DNA of 27,955 nucleotides from CAYWKL01 sp964459095. Its GTDB lineage: Bacteria; Patescibacteriota; Microgenomatia; Daviesbacterales; UBA10151. The notes beneath the pieces were generated by a model. The model ran no database searches. It was not told the origin of the DNA and saw only the letters and a list, made by a program, of their open reading frames with translations. The position numbers and the translations under genes were made by a program. Shown here in pieces: positions 12,811 through 18,932 of this stretch (within the stretch, counting starts at the first letter, position 1; each line of letters begins with the position of its first letter). Location of the stretch: positions 1-27,955 of the forward strand of contig CAYWKL010000010.1 of the NCBI GenBank assembly GCA_964459095.1, written 5' to 3'.

Positions 12811-13615
12811 TCTCTTTTTGCTCCTTTTTAGCTTCTTCTTTTACTGAGTCAGCAGGAGTTTCAGTTTTTTCTTGTTTTGACTCATCACTATTATCTTCTG
12901 CACTCTTTTCCTCAGTTTCTTCCTCAGATGGTTTTTCCTCAGGTGGAGGAGTATAACCTTTTATTCTTCCTTGTTTTTCTAAGATTACTAACCCTCCAAC
13001 TGAACCTGGAATCCCACCTTTTATAGTGATTAAATTATTTTCTCTGTCCACCTCAACAACCTCTAAACCTTTGTAAGATACTCTCTCTACCCCCATGTGC
13101 CCTGCCATTTTTTTGCCTTTATAAACTCTTCCTGGAGTAGTGCCAGAACCAATAGAACCTGGTGCTCTATGACGATCTGATTGACCATGGGTTTTTGGTC
13201 CACCTCTGAAGTTGTATCTTTTAACTCCACCCTGAAAACCTTTTCCTTTTGAAGTCCCAGTAACCTTTAGAGCATCCCCAACAGAAAAAACCTGGGCCAG
13301 AGTTACTTCTGTTCCAGGTTTTAAATTCTCTATCTCACCCTTTACGCTTTCCCCTTCTCCCTTGACTCTAATCTCCCTAAACCATCTAATTTTTTTATCT
13401 AGTCCTGCTTTTTTAGCGTGCCCAACTTGAGCTTTTTTAACAGATTTTTTACTTCCAACTCCGAGTTGGAAAGCTGAATATCCATCTTTTTCAACTGTTT
13501 TAACTTGAGTGATATAATTTGGAGAAACTCTCAAAATAGTTGCACCAACTCTATGACCGCGAGAGTCATATGTAGATGTCATTTTTAATTTAGTTCCTAG
13601 TATTGTATTTATCAT
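12800..13615 (-). CDS. rplC: Ribosomal protein uL3 with acidic C-terminal tail
   Basis: uL3 is an assembly initiator that reaches into the peptidyl transferase centre. The core has MINTILGTKLKMTSTYDSRG at the start, then KGKGFQGGVKRYNFRGGPKTHG, the site region of the conserved glutamine (HGQSDRHRAPGSIG), and KGKKMAGHMGVERVSYKGLEVVEVD. The 271-residue product exceeds the usual 205-215 because of an acidic tail from about residue 221 (EEKPSEEETEEKSAEDN, ending KENAI). The ATG at 13613-13615 has GGAG at good spacing. A longer frame reaching 13681 runs through repeat sequence and is not used. Confidence 0.96.
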   Translation of the reverse strand: MINTILGTKLKMTSTYDSRGHRVGATILRVSPNYITQVKTVEKDGYSAFQLGVGSKKSVKKAQVGHAKKAGLDKKIRWFREIRVKGEGESVKGEIENLKPGTEVTLAQVFSVGDALKVTGTSKGKGFQGGVKRYNFRGGPKTHGQSDRHRAPGSIGSGTTPGRVYKGKKMAGHMGVERVSYKGLEVVEVDRENNLITIKGGIPGSVGGLVILEKQGRIKGYTPPPEEKPSEEETEEKSAEDNSDESKQEKTETPADSVKEEAKKEQKENAI

Positions 13616-13626
13616 AATATCTCCAC

Positions 13627-13667
13627 AAAAAAGAGTGAGGCCTTCGACTGCGCTCAGGCTCTCACTC
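13627..13667 (-). terminator. Terminator-like hairpin just upstream of rplC
   Basis: On the minus strand GAGTGAG (13661-13667) pairs with CTCACTC (13633-13639), with inner GCC/GGC pairs, and is followed at once by six T residues (13627-13632). The rplC Shine-Dalgarno site GGAG comes directly after. The loop is a CTTCGACTGCGCTCAG-type repeat. It could attenuate or terminate transcription between rpsJ and rplC. Confidence 0.65.
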
Positions 13668-13695
13668 AGTAATTGCTGCAATTTTTCAATTGCCG

Positions 13696-13745
13696 TATCC
13701 TTCGACTGCTTCGACTACGCTCAGTACAAGTTCGCTTAAGGACGC
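13696..13745. repeat. CCTTCGACTGCTTCGACTACGCTCAGT palindromic repeat
   Basis: The plus strand reads ATCCTTCGACTGCTTCGACT followed by ACGCTCAGTACAAG and TTCGCTTAAGGA, a member of the family at 9771-9826. The ends ATCCTT and AAGGA are complementary. It sits in the rpsJ-rplC intergenic region. Confidence 0.75.
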
Positions 13746-13820
13746 ACAATTTACTGAAAATAATTTAAATTGTTAAATTAACCTGATCTTTCCATCAGAT
13801 GAGGAAATTTTAACACAAGC

Positions 13821-13886
13821 GTGAGGCTATATGCAACTGCTCCTCACACCTCATGTACACCCCCGGGGTGGAATAGGTTCACACCT
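13821..13886. repeat. Hairpins and TCACACCT half-sites downstream of rpsJ
   Basis: GTGAGG (13821-13826) pairs with CCTCAC (13842-13847), and CACCCC (13858-13863) pairs with GGGGTG (13865-13870). TCACACCT occurs directly repeated at 13844-13851 and 13879-13886. The same TCACACC half-site builds the palindromes at 15734, 18883 and 19581. No T-run follows either hairpin. Together with the repeats to the left this accounts for most of the 289-base rpsJ-rplC gap. Confidence 0.5.
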
Positions 13887-13904
13887 GCGGATATTTGAAG
13901 AAAT

Positions 13905-14216
13905 TTACATTTTAATCTCAATGTCAACCCCTGCAGGTAGCTCAAGATACATTAGTGAATCTATAGTTTTGTCTGTAGGTTCTATTATATCTATAACTCT
14001 TTTGTGGGTTTTTATCTCAAAAGCTTCCTGGGAATCTTTTTGGTTAGAGGAGGTTCCACGGATAACTGTTATAGTTGATCTTTTAGTAGGGAGGGGGATT
14101 GGGCCAACTATTTTTGCGCCAGTTCTTAAAGCTGTATCAAGGAGCTGCTCACAAGTAGCATCTAAAACTCTATGGTCATAACTTTTAAGTCGTACACGTA
14201 TTCTTCCTTTGGCCAT
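13905..14216 (-). CDS. rpsJ: Ribosomal protein uS10
   Basis: uS10 forms part of the 30S head and, as NusE, of antitermination complexes. The 103-residue product is a textbook match: IRVRLKSYDHRVLDATCEQLLDTALRTGAKIVGPIPLPT, FEIKTHKRVIDIIEPTDKTIDSLMYLELPAGVDIEIKM. It follows the tuf terminator, so the S10 operon may have its own promoter, although I see no convincing one in the 37 bases before it. AGGGA precedes the ATG. Confidence 0.97.
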   Translation of the reverse strand: MAKGRIRVRLKSYDHRVLDATCEQLLDTALRTGAKIVGPIPLPTKRSTITVIRGTSSNQKDSQEAFEIKTHKRVIDIIEPTDKTIDSLMYLELPAGVDIEIKM

Positions 14217-14253
14217 AATATTTCCCTATCAATGTGCAAAAAACCCTAAGCAT

Positions 14254-14278
14254 AAAAAAGAGGCCATTTCTGGCCCCT
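14254..14278 (-). terminator. Intrinsic terminator after tuf
   Basis: On the minus strand AGGGGCCA (14271-14278) pairs with TGGCCTCT (14259-14266) around a GAAA tetraloop and runs into a T-rich tract, fifteen bases after the tuf stop. This is the clearest intrinsic terminator in the window and separates tuf from rpsJ. Confidence 0.88.
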
Positions 14279-14292
14279 TAAATTACCTAATC

Positions 14293-15471
14293 CTAGGCAA
14301 TGATTTTGGTAATAACTCCAGCTCCAACTGTTTTACCACCTTCACGAATAGCAAATCTTAAACCATCTTCCATAGCTACAGGAGTAATTAGCTTAACTTT
14401 CATTTTTGTTGTATCCCCTGGCATTACCATCTCTACACCTTCTGGAAGCTCAACCTCACCTGTAACATCAGTTGTCCTTACATAAAATTGTGGCCTGTAG
14501 CCTTTGAAGAAAGGTGTATGTCTCCCACCTTCTTCTTTTGATAAAACATAAACTTCTGCCTCAAACTCAGCATGAGGTGTGATTGAGCCAGGTTTAGCTA
14601 AAACTTGGCCTCTTTCAACATCATCTTTTTCAACACCACGAAGCAAAATCCCAGCATTATCTCCTGCCATACCTTCATCAAGCAACTTATGAAACATCTC
14701 AACACCTGTCACAACGCTCTTTTTTGTAGGTCTTATACCTACTATTTCTATTTCTTCATTAATTTTAACTTTACCTCGCTCAATTCTTCCAGTTACAACT
14801 GTGCCTCGTCCTTTAATAGAGAAAACATCCTCAACAGCCATTAAAAATGGTTTATCAACATCTCTAACTGGGGTAGGGATCCAAGTATCAACAGCCTCCA
14901 TTAAGGCTTCTATACTTTTTACTGCTTCAGGATCTCCTTCTAAGGCTTTTTTAGCAGAACCTCTAATGATTGGAGACTGTGGATCAAACTCATATTTTTT
15001 AAGTAAATCTCTAATTTCCTCTTCAACCAAATCTAAAAGTTCTGGATCATCAACCATATCTACTTTATTTAAGTAAACTACAATTGCTGGGACTCCTACT
15101 TGGCGAGCAAGTAGAAGATGCTCACGAGTTTGAGGCATTGGACCATCTGGAGCGCTTACAACTAAAATGGCGCCATCTGTTTGTGCGGCGCCTGTAATCA
15201 TGTTCTTTATATAGTCTGCGTGACCTGGCATGTCAATATGTGCGTAATGTCGTTTATCAGTTTGGTATTCTTGGTGGGATATATTAATTGTAATTCCGCG
15301 GGCTTTTTCCTCCGGGGCTGCATCAATTTGGTCAACTGAACGAGCCTCAGCCATTCCCTTACCAGCTAAAACTTTAGTTATAGCTGCAGTAAGGGTTGTT
15401 TTACCATGGTCAACATGACCCATGGTTCCTACATTTACGTGTGGTTTGCTTCTATCAAATTTATCTGCCAT
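14293..15471 (-). CDS. tuf: Elongation factor Tu
   Basis: EF-Tu is the GTPase that delivers aminoacyl-tRNA to the A site. The 392-residue product has the G motifs GHVDHGKT (18-25), the switch I threonine in RGITIN, DMPGHADY (80-87) and NKVD (135-138), then domain II (GRGTVVTGRIERG) and domain III (GGRHTPFFKGYRPQFYVRTTDVTG). The usual DCPGH reads DMPGH, so the cysteine next to switch II is replaced by methionine. The ATG has no Shine-Dalgarno site; the conserved leader stem ends nine bases upstream, and tandem promoters lie about 145-230 bases upstream. A good terminator follows. Confidence 0.98.
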   Translation of the reverse strand: MADKFDRSKPHVNVGTMGHVDHGKTTLTAAITKVLAGKGMAEARSVDQIDAAPEEKARGITINISHQEYQTDKRHYAHIDMPGHADYIKNMITGAAQTDGAILVVSAPDGPMPQTREHLLLARQVGVPAIVVYLNKVDMVDDPELLDLVEEEIRDLLKKYEFDPQSPIIRGSAKKALEGDPEAVKSIEALMEAVDTWIPTPVRDVDKPFLMAVEDVFSIKGRGTVVTGRIERGKVKINEEIEIVGIRPTKKSVVTGVEMFHKLLDEGMAGDNAGILLRGVEKDDVERGQVLAKPGSITPHAEFEAEVYVLSKEEGGRHTPFFKGYRPQFYVRTTDVTGEVELPEGVEMVMPGDTTKMKVKLITPVAMEDGLRFAIREGGKTVGAGVITKIIA

Positions 15472-15480
15472 AATTTTTCT

Positions 15481-15550
15481 TTGGACAAATTTTGTCGTAT
15501 CTTTTTACATTTACAGAAGTTATTCTGCAAAATTGTCCAATTCGTATCGT
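15481..15550 (-). promoter_or_regulatory. Conserved leader RNA stem upstream of tuf (copy 4 of 4)
   Basis: The 5' arm TGGACAATTTTG (15528-15539) pairs with CAAAATTTGTCCA (15482-15494) and ends nine bases before the tuf ATG. The arms differ from the other three copies, yet pairing is kept. The flanking GATACGA replaces GGTCGTA, so the second helix proposed for the rpsM and rplN copies cannot form here. Confidence 0.7.
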
Positions 15551-15572
15551 GTTCTTTCAATTTAGACAATTA

Positions 15573-15595
15573 TTCTTCGAGCGAGGTCGAGAAGT
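15573..15595. repeat. TTCTTCGAGCGAGGTCGAGAAG repeat in the tuf leader
   Basis: This intergenic copy of the family also found twice inside rplD lies between the tuf promoters and the leader stem. CTTCGA/TCGAGAAG ends give it partial dyad symmetry. Confidence 0.75.
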
Positions 15596-15615
15596 TATCT
15601 AAATCCGATTAAAGT

Positions 15616-15644
15616 ATTGTACTCAAACTAAGCCTAATTTGCAA
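15616..15644 (-). promoter_or_regulatory. tuf promoter P2
   Basis: On the minus strand TTGCAA (15639-15644) is separated by exactly 17 bases from TACAAT (15616-15621). This gives a leader of about 140 nt before the tuf ATG, containing the TCGAG repeat and the conserved stem. Confidence 0.65.
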
Positions 15645-15669
15645 TATCTAACCTTAAACGAGTTTATGT

Positions 15670-15698
15670 AATATACTATAGTCCTAAAAAATTTGCAA
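15670..15698 (-). promoter_or_regulatory. tuf promoter P1
   Basis: TTGCAA (15693-15698), 17 bases, then TATATT (15670-15675) on the minus strand. It has the same -35 hexamer and spacing as P2, 54 bases upstream of it, so tuf probably has tandem promoters. Confidence 0.6.
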
Positions 15699-15733
15699 GA
15701 GGCTAATTTTGTCAAAACAGCACTAATCAAATA

Positions 15734-15754
15734 ATCACACCCCGGGGGTGTGAT
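15734..15754. repeat. Odd-length palindrome ATCACACCCC-G-GGGGTGTGAT
   Basis: Ten-base arms meet around a single central G. It belongs to the TCACACC...GGTGTGA palindrome set (also 18883-18905 and 19581-19607). No T-run follows on either strand. Confidence 0.75.
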
Positions 15755-15759
15755 ATTAC

Positions 15760-15820
15760 TGTTACGTCTGATGTAACAAAATTGCGCACGTGCGAAAAAT
15801 TGTTACATCTTAGCATAACA
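15760..15820. promoter_or_regulatory. Array of TGTTAC/GTAACA half-sites with a nested 40-bp palindrome
   Basis: Two similar dyads, TGTTACGTCTGATGTAACA (15760-15778) and TGTTACATCTTAGCATAACA (15801-15820), flank a CGCACGTGCG palindrome (15785-15794). The inner half-sites plus this core make a larger palindrome at 15770-15809 (arms GATGTAACAA and TTGTTACATC). The layout resembles paired operators for a dimeric regulator upstream of the tuf promoters. A structured 3' RNA of the fusA transcript is the alternative. Confidence 0.5.
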
Positions 15821-15847
15821 ATCTAAAGAGAAGGTGTAAAGCTAAAT

Positions 15848-15860
15848 CACCCGGAGGGTG
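15848..15860. repeat. Short hairpin CACCC-GGA-GGGTG after the broken gene
   Basis: A five-base stem with a three-base loop begins 17 bases after the stop codon of the frameshifted gene at 15877-16214 (minus strand). It is a weak member of the 3'-end palindromes and has no T-run. Confidence 0.4.
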
Positions 15861-15876
15861 TAATCGATTTTGATAG

Positions 15877-16214
15877 TTATCTGTTTGGAATCCACTTTAG
15901 AGCCTTTTTTAAATCTGGATGTTCATTAATCCTATCTTTTCTAAGATGAACATATCCATTCCTAATTCTGTTATAACATTTGGGATAGGTACAAGAATGC
16001 AGAACAACACCATTAGGTAAAATTATTACTGCCCTCAAATATGATCTTCATAAAGACGATAGGCTCCAGTAGTGCTAATGTGGTAACCAACTAGATGTTT
16101 TGCTATAAAACCATCTACTGATGATGGAAATTCTTCAACTTCTGAACCTAACTTACAACCAAATGCTATCGCATTAGCTATCTTAAACCTTGGTTCCACT
16201 TCATAAATTGTCAT
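15877..16214 (-). pseudogene. Small unknown gene downstream of fusA, broken by a frameshift
   Basis: An ATG one base after the fusA stop opens a frame starting MTIYEVEPRFKIANAIAFGC that runs 59 residues to a TGA at 16035-16037. In the -1 frame the sequence continues without interruption for about 54 codons (YLRAVIILPNGVVLHSC, then YPKCYNRIRNGYVHLRKDRI and HPDLKKALKWIPNR) to a TAA at 15877-15879. Both halves have normal composition and the junction falls after YRLYEDH, so one gene of about 112 residues has lost one base. A sequencing error, a true pseudogene or a frameshift site are all possible; no classic slippery heptamer is seen. I do not recognise the family. Confidence 0.6.
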
Positions 16215-16215
16215 T

Positions 16216-18405
16216 TTAACTCTCTACCCTCCCTGTAAACCCAGAAGAAGCTACTATTTTTTGGGTAATGTTAGAAGGAACTGGCTCGTAATGAGATGGC
16301 TCAATGTAGGCTGTAGCTCTACCTTGAGACATAGACCTTATTGTTGTAATATATCCTCCAAGTTCAGAAAGCGGAACTAAAGCATTTATCACATCTGAGT
16401 TTCCCCTCTTTTCTGTTCCTAAAATTTGTGCTCTTTTAGCTGATAAATCTCCAATTAGATCGCCCATAAAGTCCGATGGGGTTGTAACCTCCACCTTCAT
16501 TATAGGCTCAAGAAGGATCATATCTGCCCTAGAGGCTGCATCAGATAAGCCTAGCGATCCTGCAATTTTAAATGCAATTTCGGAGGAGTCTACCTCGTGA
16601 AATGATCCATCATAAACTATAACTTTCATATCTGTAACAGGAAAACCTGCTAAAATCCCTGTATCTTCTTTTTCTATAACTCCTTTTTCTATAGCTGGAA
16701 TAAACTCCCTTGGAATTGCTCCTCCAACAATTTCAGATTCAAATTCTCTTCCTTGACCACGAGGTAGGGGTTCAATTCTTAGTAAGCAGTGACCATATTG
16801 ACCGCGTCCTCCTGTCTGGCGGATATATTTTCCTTCACCTTCTGCAACCTTTGTAATTGTTTCTTTATAAGCTACCTGGGGTTGACCAACATTTGCCTCA
16901 ACTTTAAATTCTCTTTTCATTCTATCTACAATAATTTCCAAATGAAGTTCACCCATTCCTGAAATAATAGTTTGACCCGTTTCAGGATTGGATTTAACTC
17001 TAAAAGTTGGATCTTCCTCAGCTAATCTTTGCAGTGCTAAACCTAGTCTTTCCTGATCTGATTTGGTTTTTGGCTCAATTGCAAGGGATATAACAGGTTC
17101 TGCAAAGTTTATTGATTCTAAAACTATTGGATTTGCCTCGTCACACAAAGTGTCACCTGTGATTGTATCTTTTAACCCAACAACAGCCACAATTTCTCCT
17201 GCATAAGCTTCATCGATTTCTTCCCTATCATTTGCATGCATGAGTAATATTCGCCCAACCCTCTCTTTAACTAACTTACTAGAGTTATAAGCATATGAAC
17301 CAGACTTTAGAGTTCCAGAATAAATTCTTACATAAGTTAAACGCCCAACATGCGGATCAACTTGGATTTTAAAAGCTAAACCTGAAAAAGACGCTTCTTT
17401 AGTTTGAGATCTAGTAATATCTTCTCCTGTTTTTGGATCTATGCCTTTAATCTCTGAGATATCCTGAGGTGAAGGCAAAAAATTAATTACGCTATCAAGC
17501 ATCGGCTGGACTCCTTTATTTCTAAGGGATGATCCCGCTAAAACAGGTACAATTTTTTTGGCAATTACAGCTTTTCGAAGTCCTAATATAAGCTCATCTA
17601 TACTTGGTTCCTGCCCATTTAAGTATTTCTCAAGTAACGTCTCATCTGTTGCGCAGATTTCCTCAATCAGTTTATTCCTGTGCTGCTTAACTGACTCGGC
17701 CATGTCAGCCGGAATTTCAACTTCTTCAAACTTAGCTCCTGTTTCACTTTGTCCTGAGCTTGCTTGCAGTGAGCCTGTCGAACCTGTCGAAGGATTTCCC
17801 TGCCAAATTAGAGCTTTTTTAGTTAATAAATCTACAACTCCTTTAAAATCATTTTCAGAACCAATTGGAAGATTGTAGGCAATAGCGTTTGCTCCTAATC
17901 TATCACGGGCAGATTGAATTGTTCCAAAAAAATCTGCTCCTAAAACATCATTTTTATTTGCAAAAGCTATTAAGGGAACCCCATATTTATCAGCCTGTCT
18001 CCAAACAGTTTCTGTTTGAGATTGTACACCTGAGGCTGCATCTAAAACTATAACTGCGCCGTCTAAAACCCTTAAAGATCTTTCAACTTCAACTGTAAAA
18101 TCAACGTGGCCTGGAGTGTCAATTAAATTAATCCTCATCTCTGAATCTTTAAAGGGGCCTGATTTTGCAGTCCAGAAAGCAGTGATGGCAGCAGAAACTA
18201 TAGTTATACCACGTTCTTTTTCCTGCTCCATCCAGTCAGTAGTGGTTGTTCCTTCATCAATATCACCTATTTTATAAGTTCTTCCAGTGTAGAATAAAAT
18301 ACGCTCGGTTGTAGTAGTTTTACCTGCGTCAATGTGGGCAATAATACCAATATTGCGGATACGATCTAGAGGGAAATCCCTGTTTGTTTTAAGGGGAGCA
18401 GACAT
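16216..18405 (-). CDS. fusA: Elongation factor G with a repeat-derived insertion in the G' region
   Basis: EF-G is the GTPase that drives translocation and, with RRF, ribosome recycling. The 729-residue product has AHIDAGKT (23-30), RGITI, DTPGHVDF (96-103) and NKND (150-153, NKMD in most species). Domain IV has GGRGQYGHC and domain V has YGSF-like and DLSAKRAQILG motifs. Residues about 203-222 (from NPSTGSTGSL to GQSET) are an insertion encoded by a CCTTCGAC...GCTCAGGAC genomic repeat at 17751-17795, in the surface-exposed G' subdomain before EIPADM. AAGGAG precedes the ATG. The gene starts one base after the GreA-like gene, so they share a transcript. Confidence 0.97.
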   Translation of the reverse strand: MSAPLKTNRDFPLDRIRNIGIIAHIDAGKTTTTERILFYTGRTYKIGDIDEGTTTTDWMEQEKERGITIVSAAITAFWTAKSGPFKDSEMRINLIDTPGHVDFTVEVERSLRVLDGAVIVLDAASGVQSQTETVWRQADKYGVPLIAFANKNDVLGADFFGTIQSARDRLGANAIAYNLPIGSENDFKGVVDLLTKKALIWQGNPSTGSTGSLQASSGQSETGAKFEEVEIPADMAESVKQHRNKLIEEICATDETLLEKYLNGQEPSIDELILGLRKAVIAKKIVPVLAGSSLRNKGVQPMLDSVINFLPSPQDISEIKGIDPKTGEDITRSQTKEASFSGLAFKIQVDPHVGRLTYVRIYSGTLKSGSYAYNSSKLVKERVGRILLMHANDREEIDEAYAGEIVAVVGLKDTITGDTLCDEANPIVLESINFAEPVISLAIEPKTKSDQERLGLALQRLAEEDPTFRVKSNPETGQTIISGMGELHLEIIVDRMKREFKVEANVGQPQVAYKETITKVAEGEGKYIRQTGGRGQYGHCLLRIEPLPRGQGREFESEIVGGAIPREFIPAIEKGVIEKEDTGILAGFPVTDMKVIVYDGSFHEVDSSEIAFKIAGSLGLSDAASRADMILLEPIMKVEVTTPSDFMGDLIGDLSAKRAQILGTEKRGNSDVINALVPLSELGGYITTIRSMSQGRATAYIEPSHYEPVPSNITQKIVASSGFTGRVES
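17751..17795. repeat. GTCCTGAGC...GTCGAAGGA repeat inside fusA
   Basis: The plus strand reads GTCCTGAGCTTGCTTGCAGT, then GAGCCTGTCGAACCTGTCGAAGGA, containing a GCTTGCTTGCAGTGAGC hairpin core. It matches the CCTTCGAC...CTCAGGAC dispersed repeat type. It is translated in frame within EF-G. Confidence 0.8.
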
Positions 18406-18406
18406 T

Positions 18407-18640
18407 TTACTTTTCTCCTTGATCCTTATTTTCCAAATCAGAGATTATTTTTCTAACTTCATCTATTCTTGTCTGATAAACATCAGCATCCTCATCTGCC
18501 ATCTGGAATGCGGCATTTTCAGATAAATCACCCATGGAAGCAGCTTCACCCCGGCGCTGCATGATAGCCCCAAGCTCTTTTTCAAGCTCAACTAATTTTT
18601 CCTTCCACATATTTAATTTTTGTAATACTTGGTTTGCCAT
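18407..18640 (-). CDS. Stand-alone GreA/GreB-type N-terminal coiled-coil protein
   Basis: The 77-residue product resembles only the N-terminal coiled coil of the transcript-cleavage factors GreA/GreB. Two helices (residues 3-30 and 41-71) flank the tip GDLSENA (37-43), whose D38 and E41 correspond to the acidic tip residues D41 and E44 of E. coli GreA that act in the RNA polymerase secondary channel. The C-terminal FKBP-like domain is absent and a stop follows directly. The ATG at 18638-18640 was chosen because a TTG start upstream would lie inside the promoter at 18694-18722. It has no Shine-Dalgarno site and sits just after a terminator-like hairpin. It is co-transcribed with fusA. Confidence 0.75.
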   Translation of the reverse strand: MANQVLQKLNMWKEKLVELEKELGAIMQRRGEAASMGDLSENAAFQMADEDADVYQTRIDEVRKIISDLENKDQGEK

Positions 18641-18646
18641 AGTTTT

Positions 18647-18676
18647 AAAAAAATTGCCCCCAAAAAAAATGGAGGC
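18647..18676 (-). terminator. Terminator-like hairpin in the leader of the GreA-like gene and fusA
   Basis: On the minus strand GCCTCC (18671-18676) pairs with GGGGGC (18656-18661, one G-U pair) around an ATTTTTTTT loop, followed by AATTTTTTT. It lies between the promoter and the ATG, so it would act as an attenuator of the whole GreA-like-fusA transcript. Confidence 0.6.
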
Positions 18677-18693
18677 TTTATTTTTCCGGATAA

Positions 18694-18722
18694 ATCTTAT
18701 CCGATCAGCCAAGAAAAGTCAA
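18694..18722 (-). promoter_or_regulatory. Promoter of the GreA-like-fusA operon
   Basis: TTGACT (18717-18722), a 17-base spacer, then TAAGAT (18694-18699) on the minus strand, close to the sigma-70 consensus. The leader to the ATG is about 45 nt. The -10 lies within a small dyad, CGGATAA/TTATCCG. Confidence 0.8.
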
Positions 18723-18882
18723 TTCACAAAGACTAATTCTTAATATTTTTCCTAAATCTCACCTCTTTTCTTTTTAGTTTAAACCAAAAACTAAGGATAG
18801 TAGAAAAAAGAGGAAATTGCTTGACCTATCTTTGACAAAATTAGAACATATAAAAAAGAATTACGATTAGAGGTAAAACATA

Positions 18883-18905
18883 TATCACACCCCGGGGGTG
18901 TGATA
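18883..18905. repeat. Odd-length palindrome TATCACACCCC-G-GGGGTGTGATA
   Basis: Perfect 11-base arms with a single central G. It lies 27 bases after the stop of the small gene at 18933-19178 on the minus strand, with no T-run. The rest of the 18723-18932 gap shows no gene. Confidence 0.8.
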
Positions 18906-18932
18906 CTTGAACTTCTGAGGGTTTGACAAAAC

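Noticed and set aside
13616..13681. A longer rplC start at 13681
   Set aside because: The extra 22 codons run through a palindromic repeat and a terminator-like hairpin. The internal ATG at 13615 has a Shine-Dalgarno site and matches the uL3 N-terminus.
15472..15876. A tRNA gene in the fusA-tuf gap
   Set aside because: No cloverleaf with a GGTTCGAATCC-type T arm could be found on either strand.
15877..16214. UGA recoding (glycine or tryptophan) to explain the break in the gene after fusA
   Set aside because: The downstream coding stretch is in a different frame, and TGA is used as a normal stop by infA, rplF, rplX, rplD and rpsC here.
18641..18712. A TTG start adding 24 residues to the GreA-like protein
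   Set aside because: This stretch contains the -10 element, the spacer and the leader hairpin, so it would not be transcribed or translated in full.
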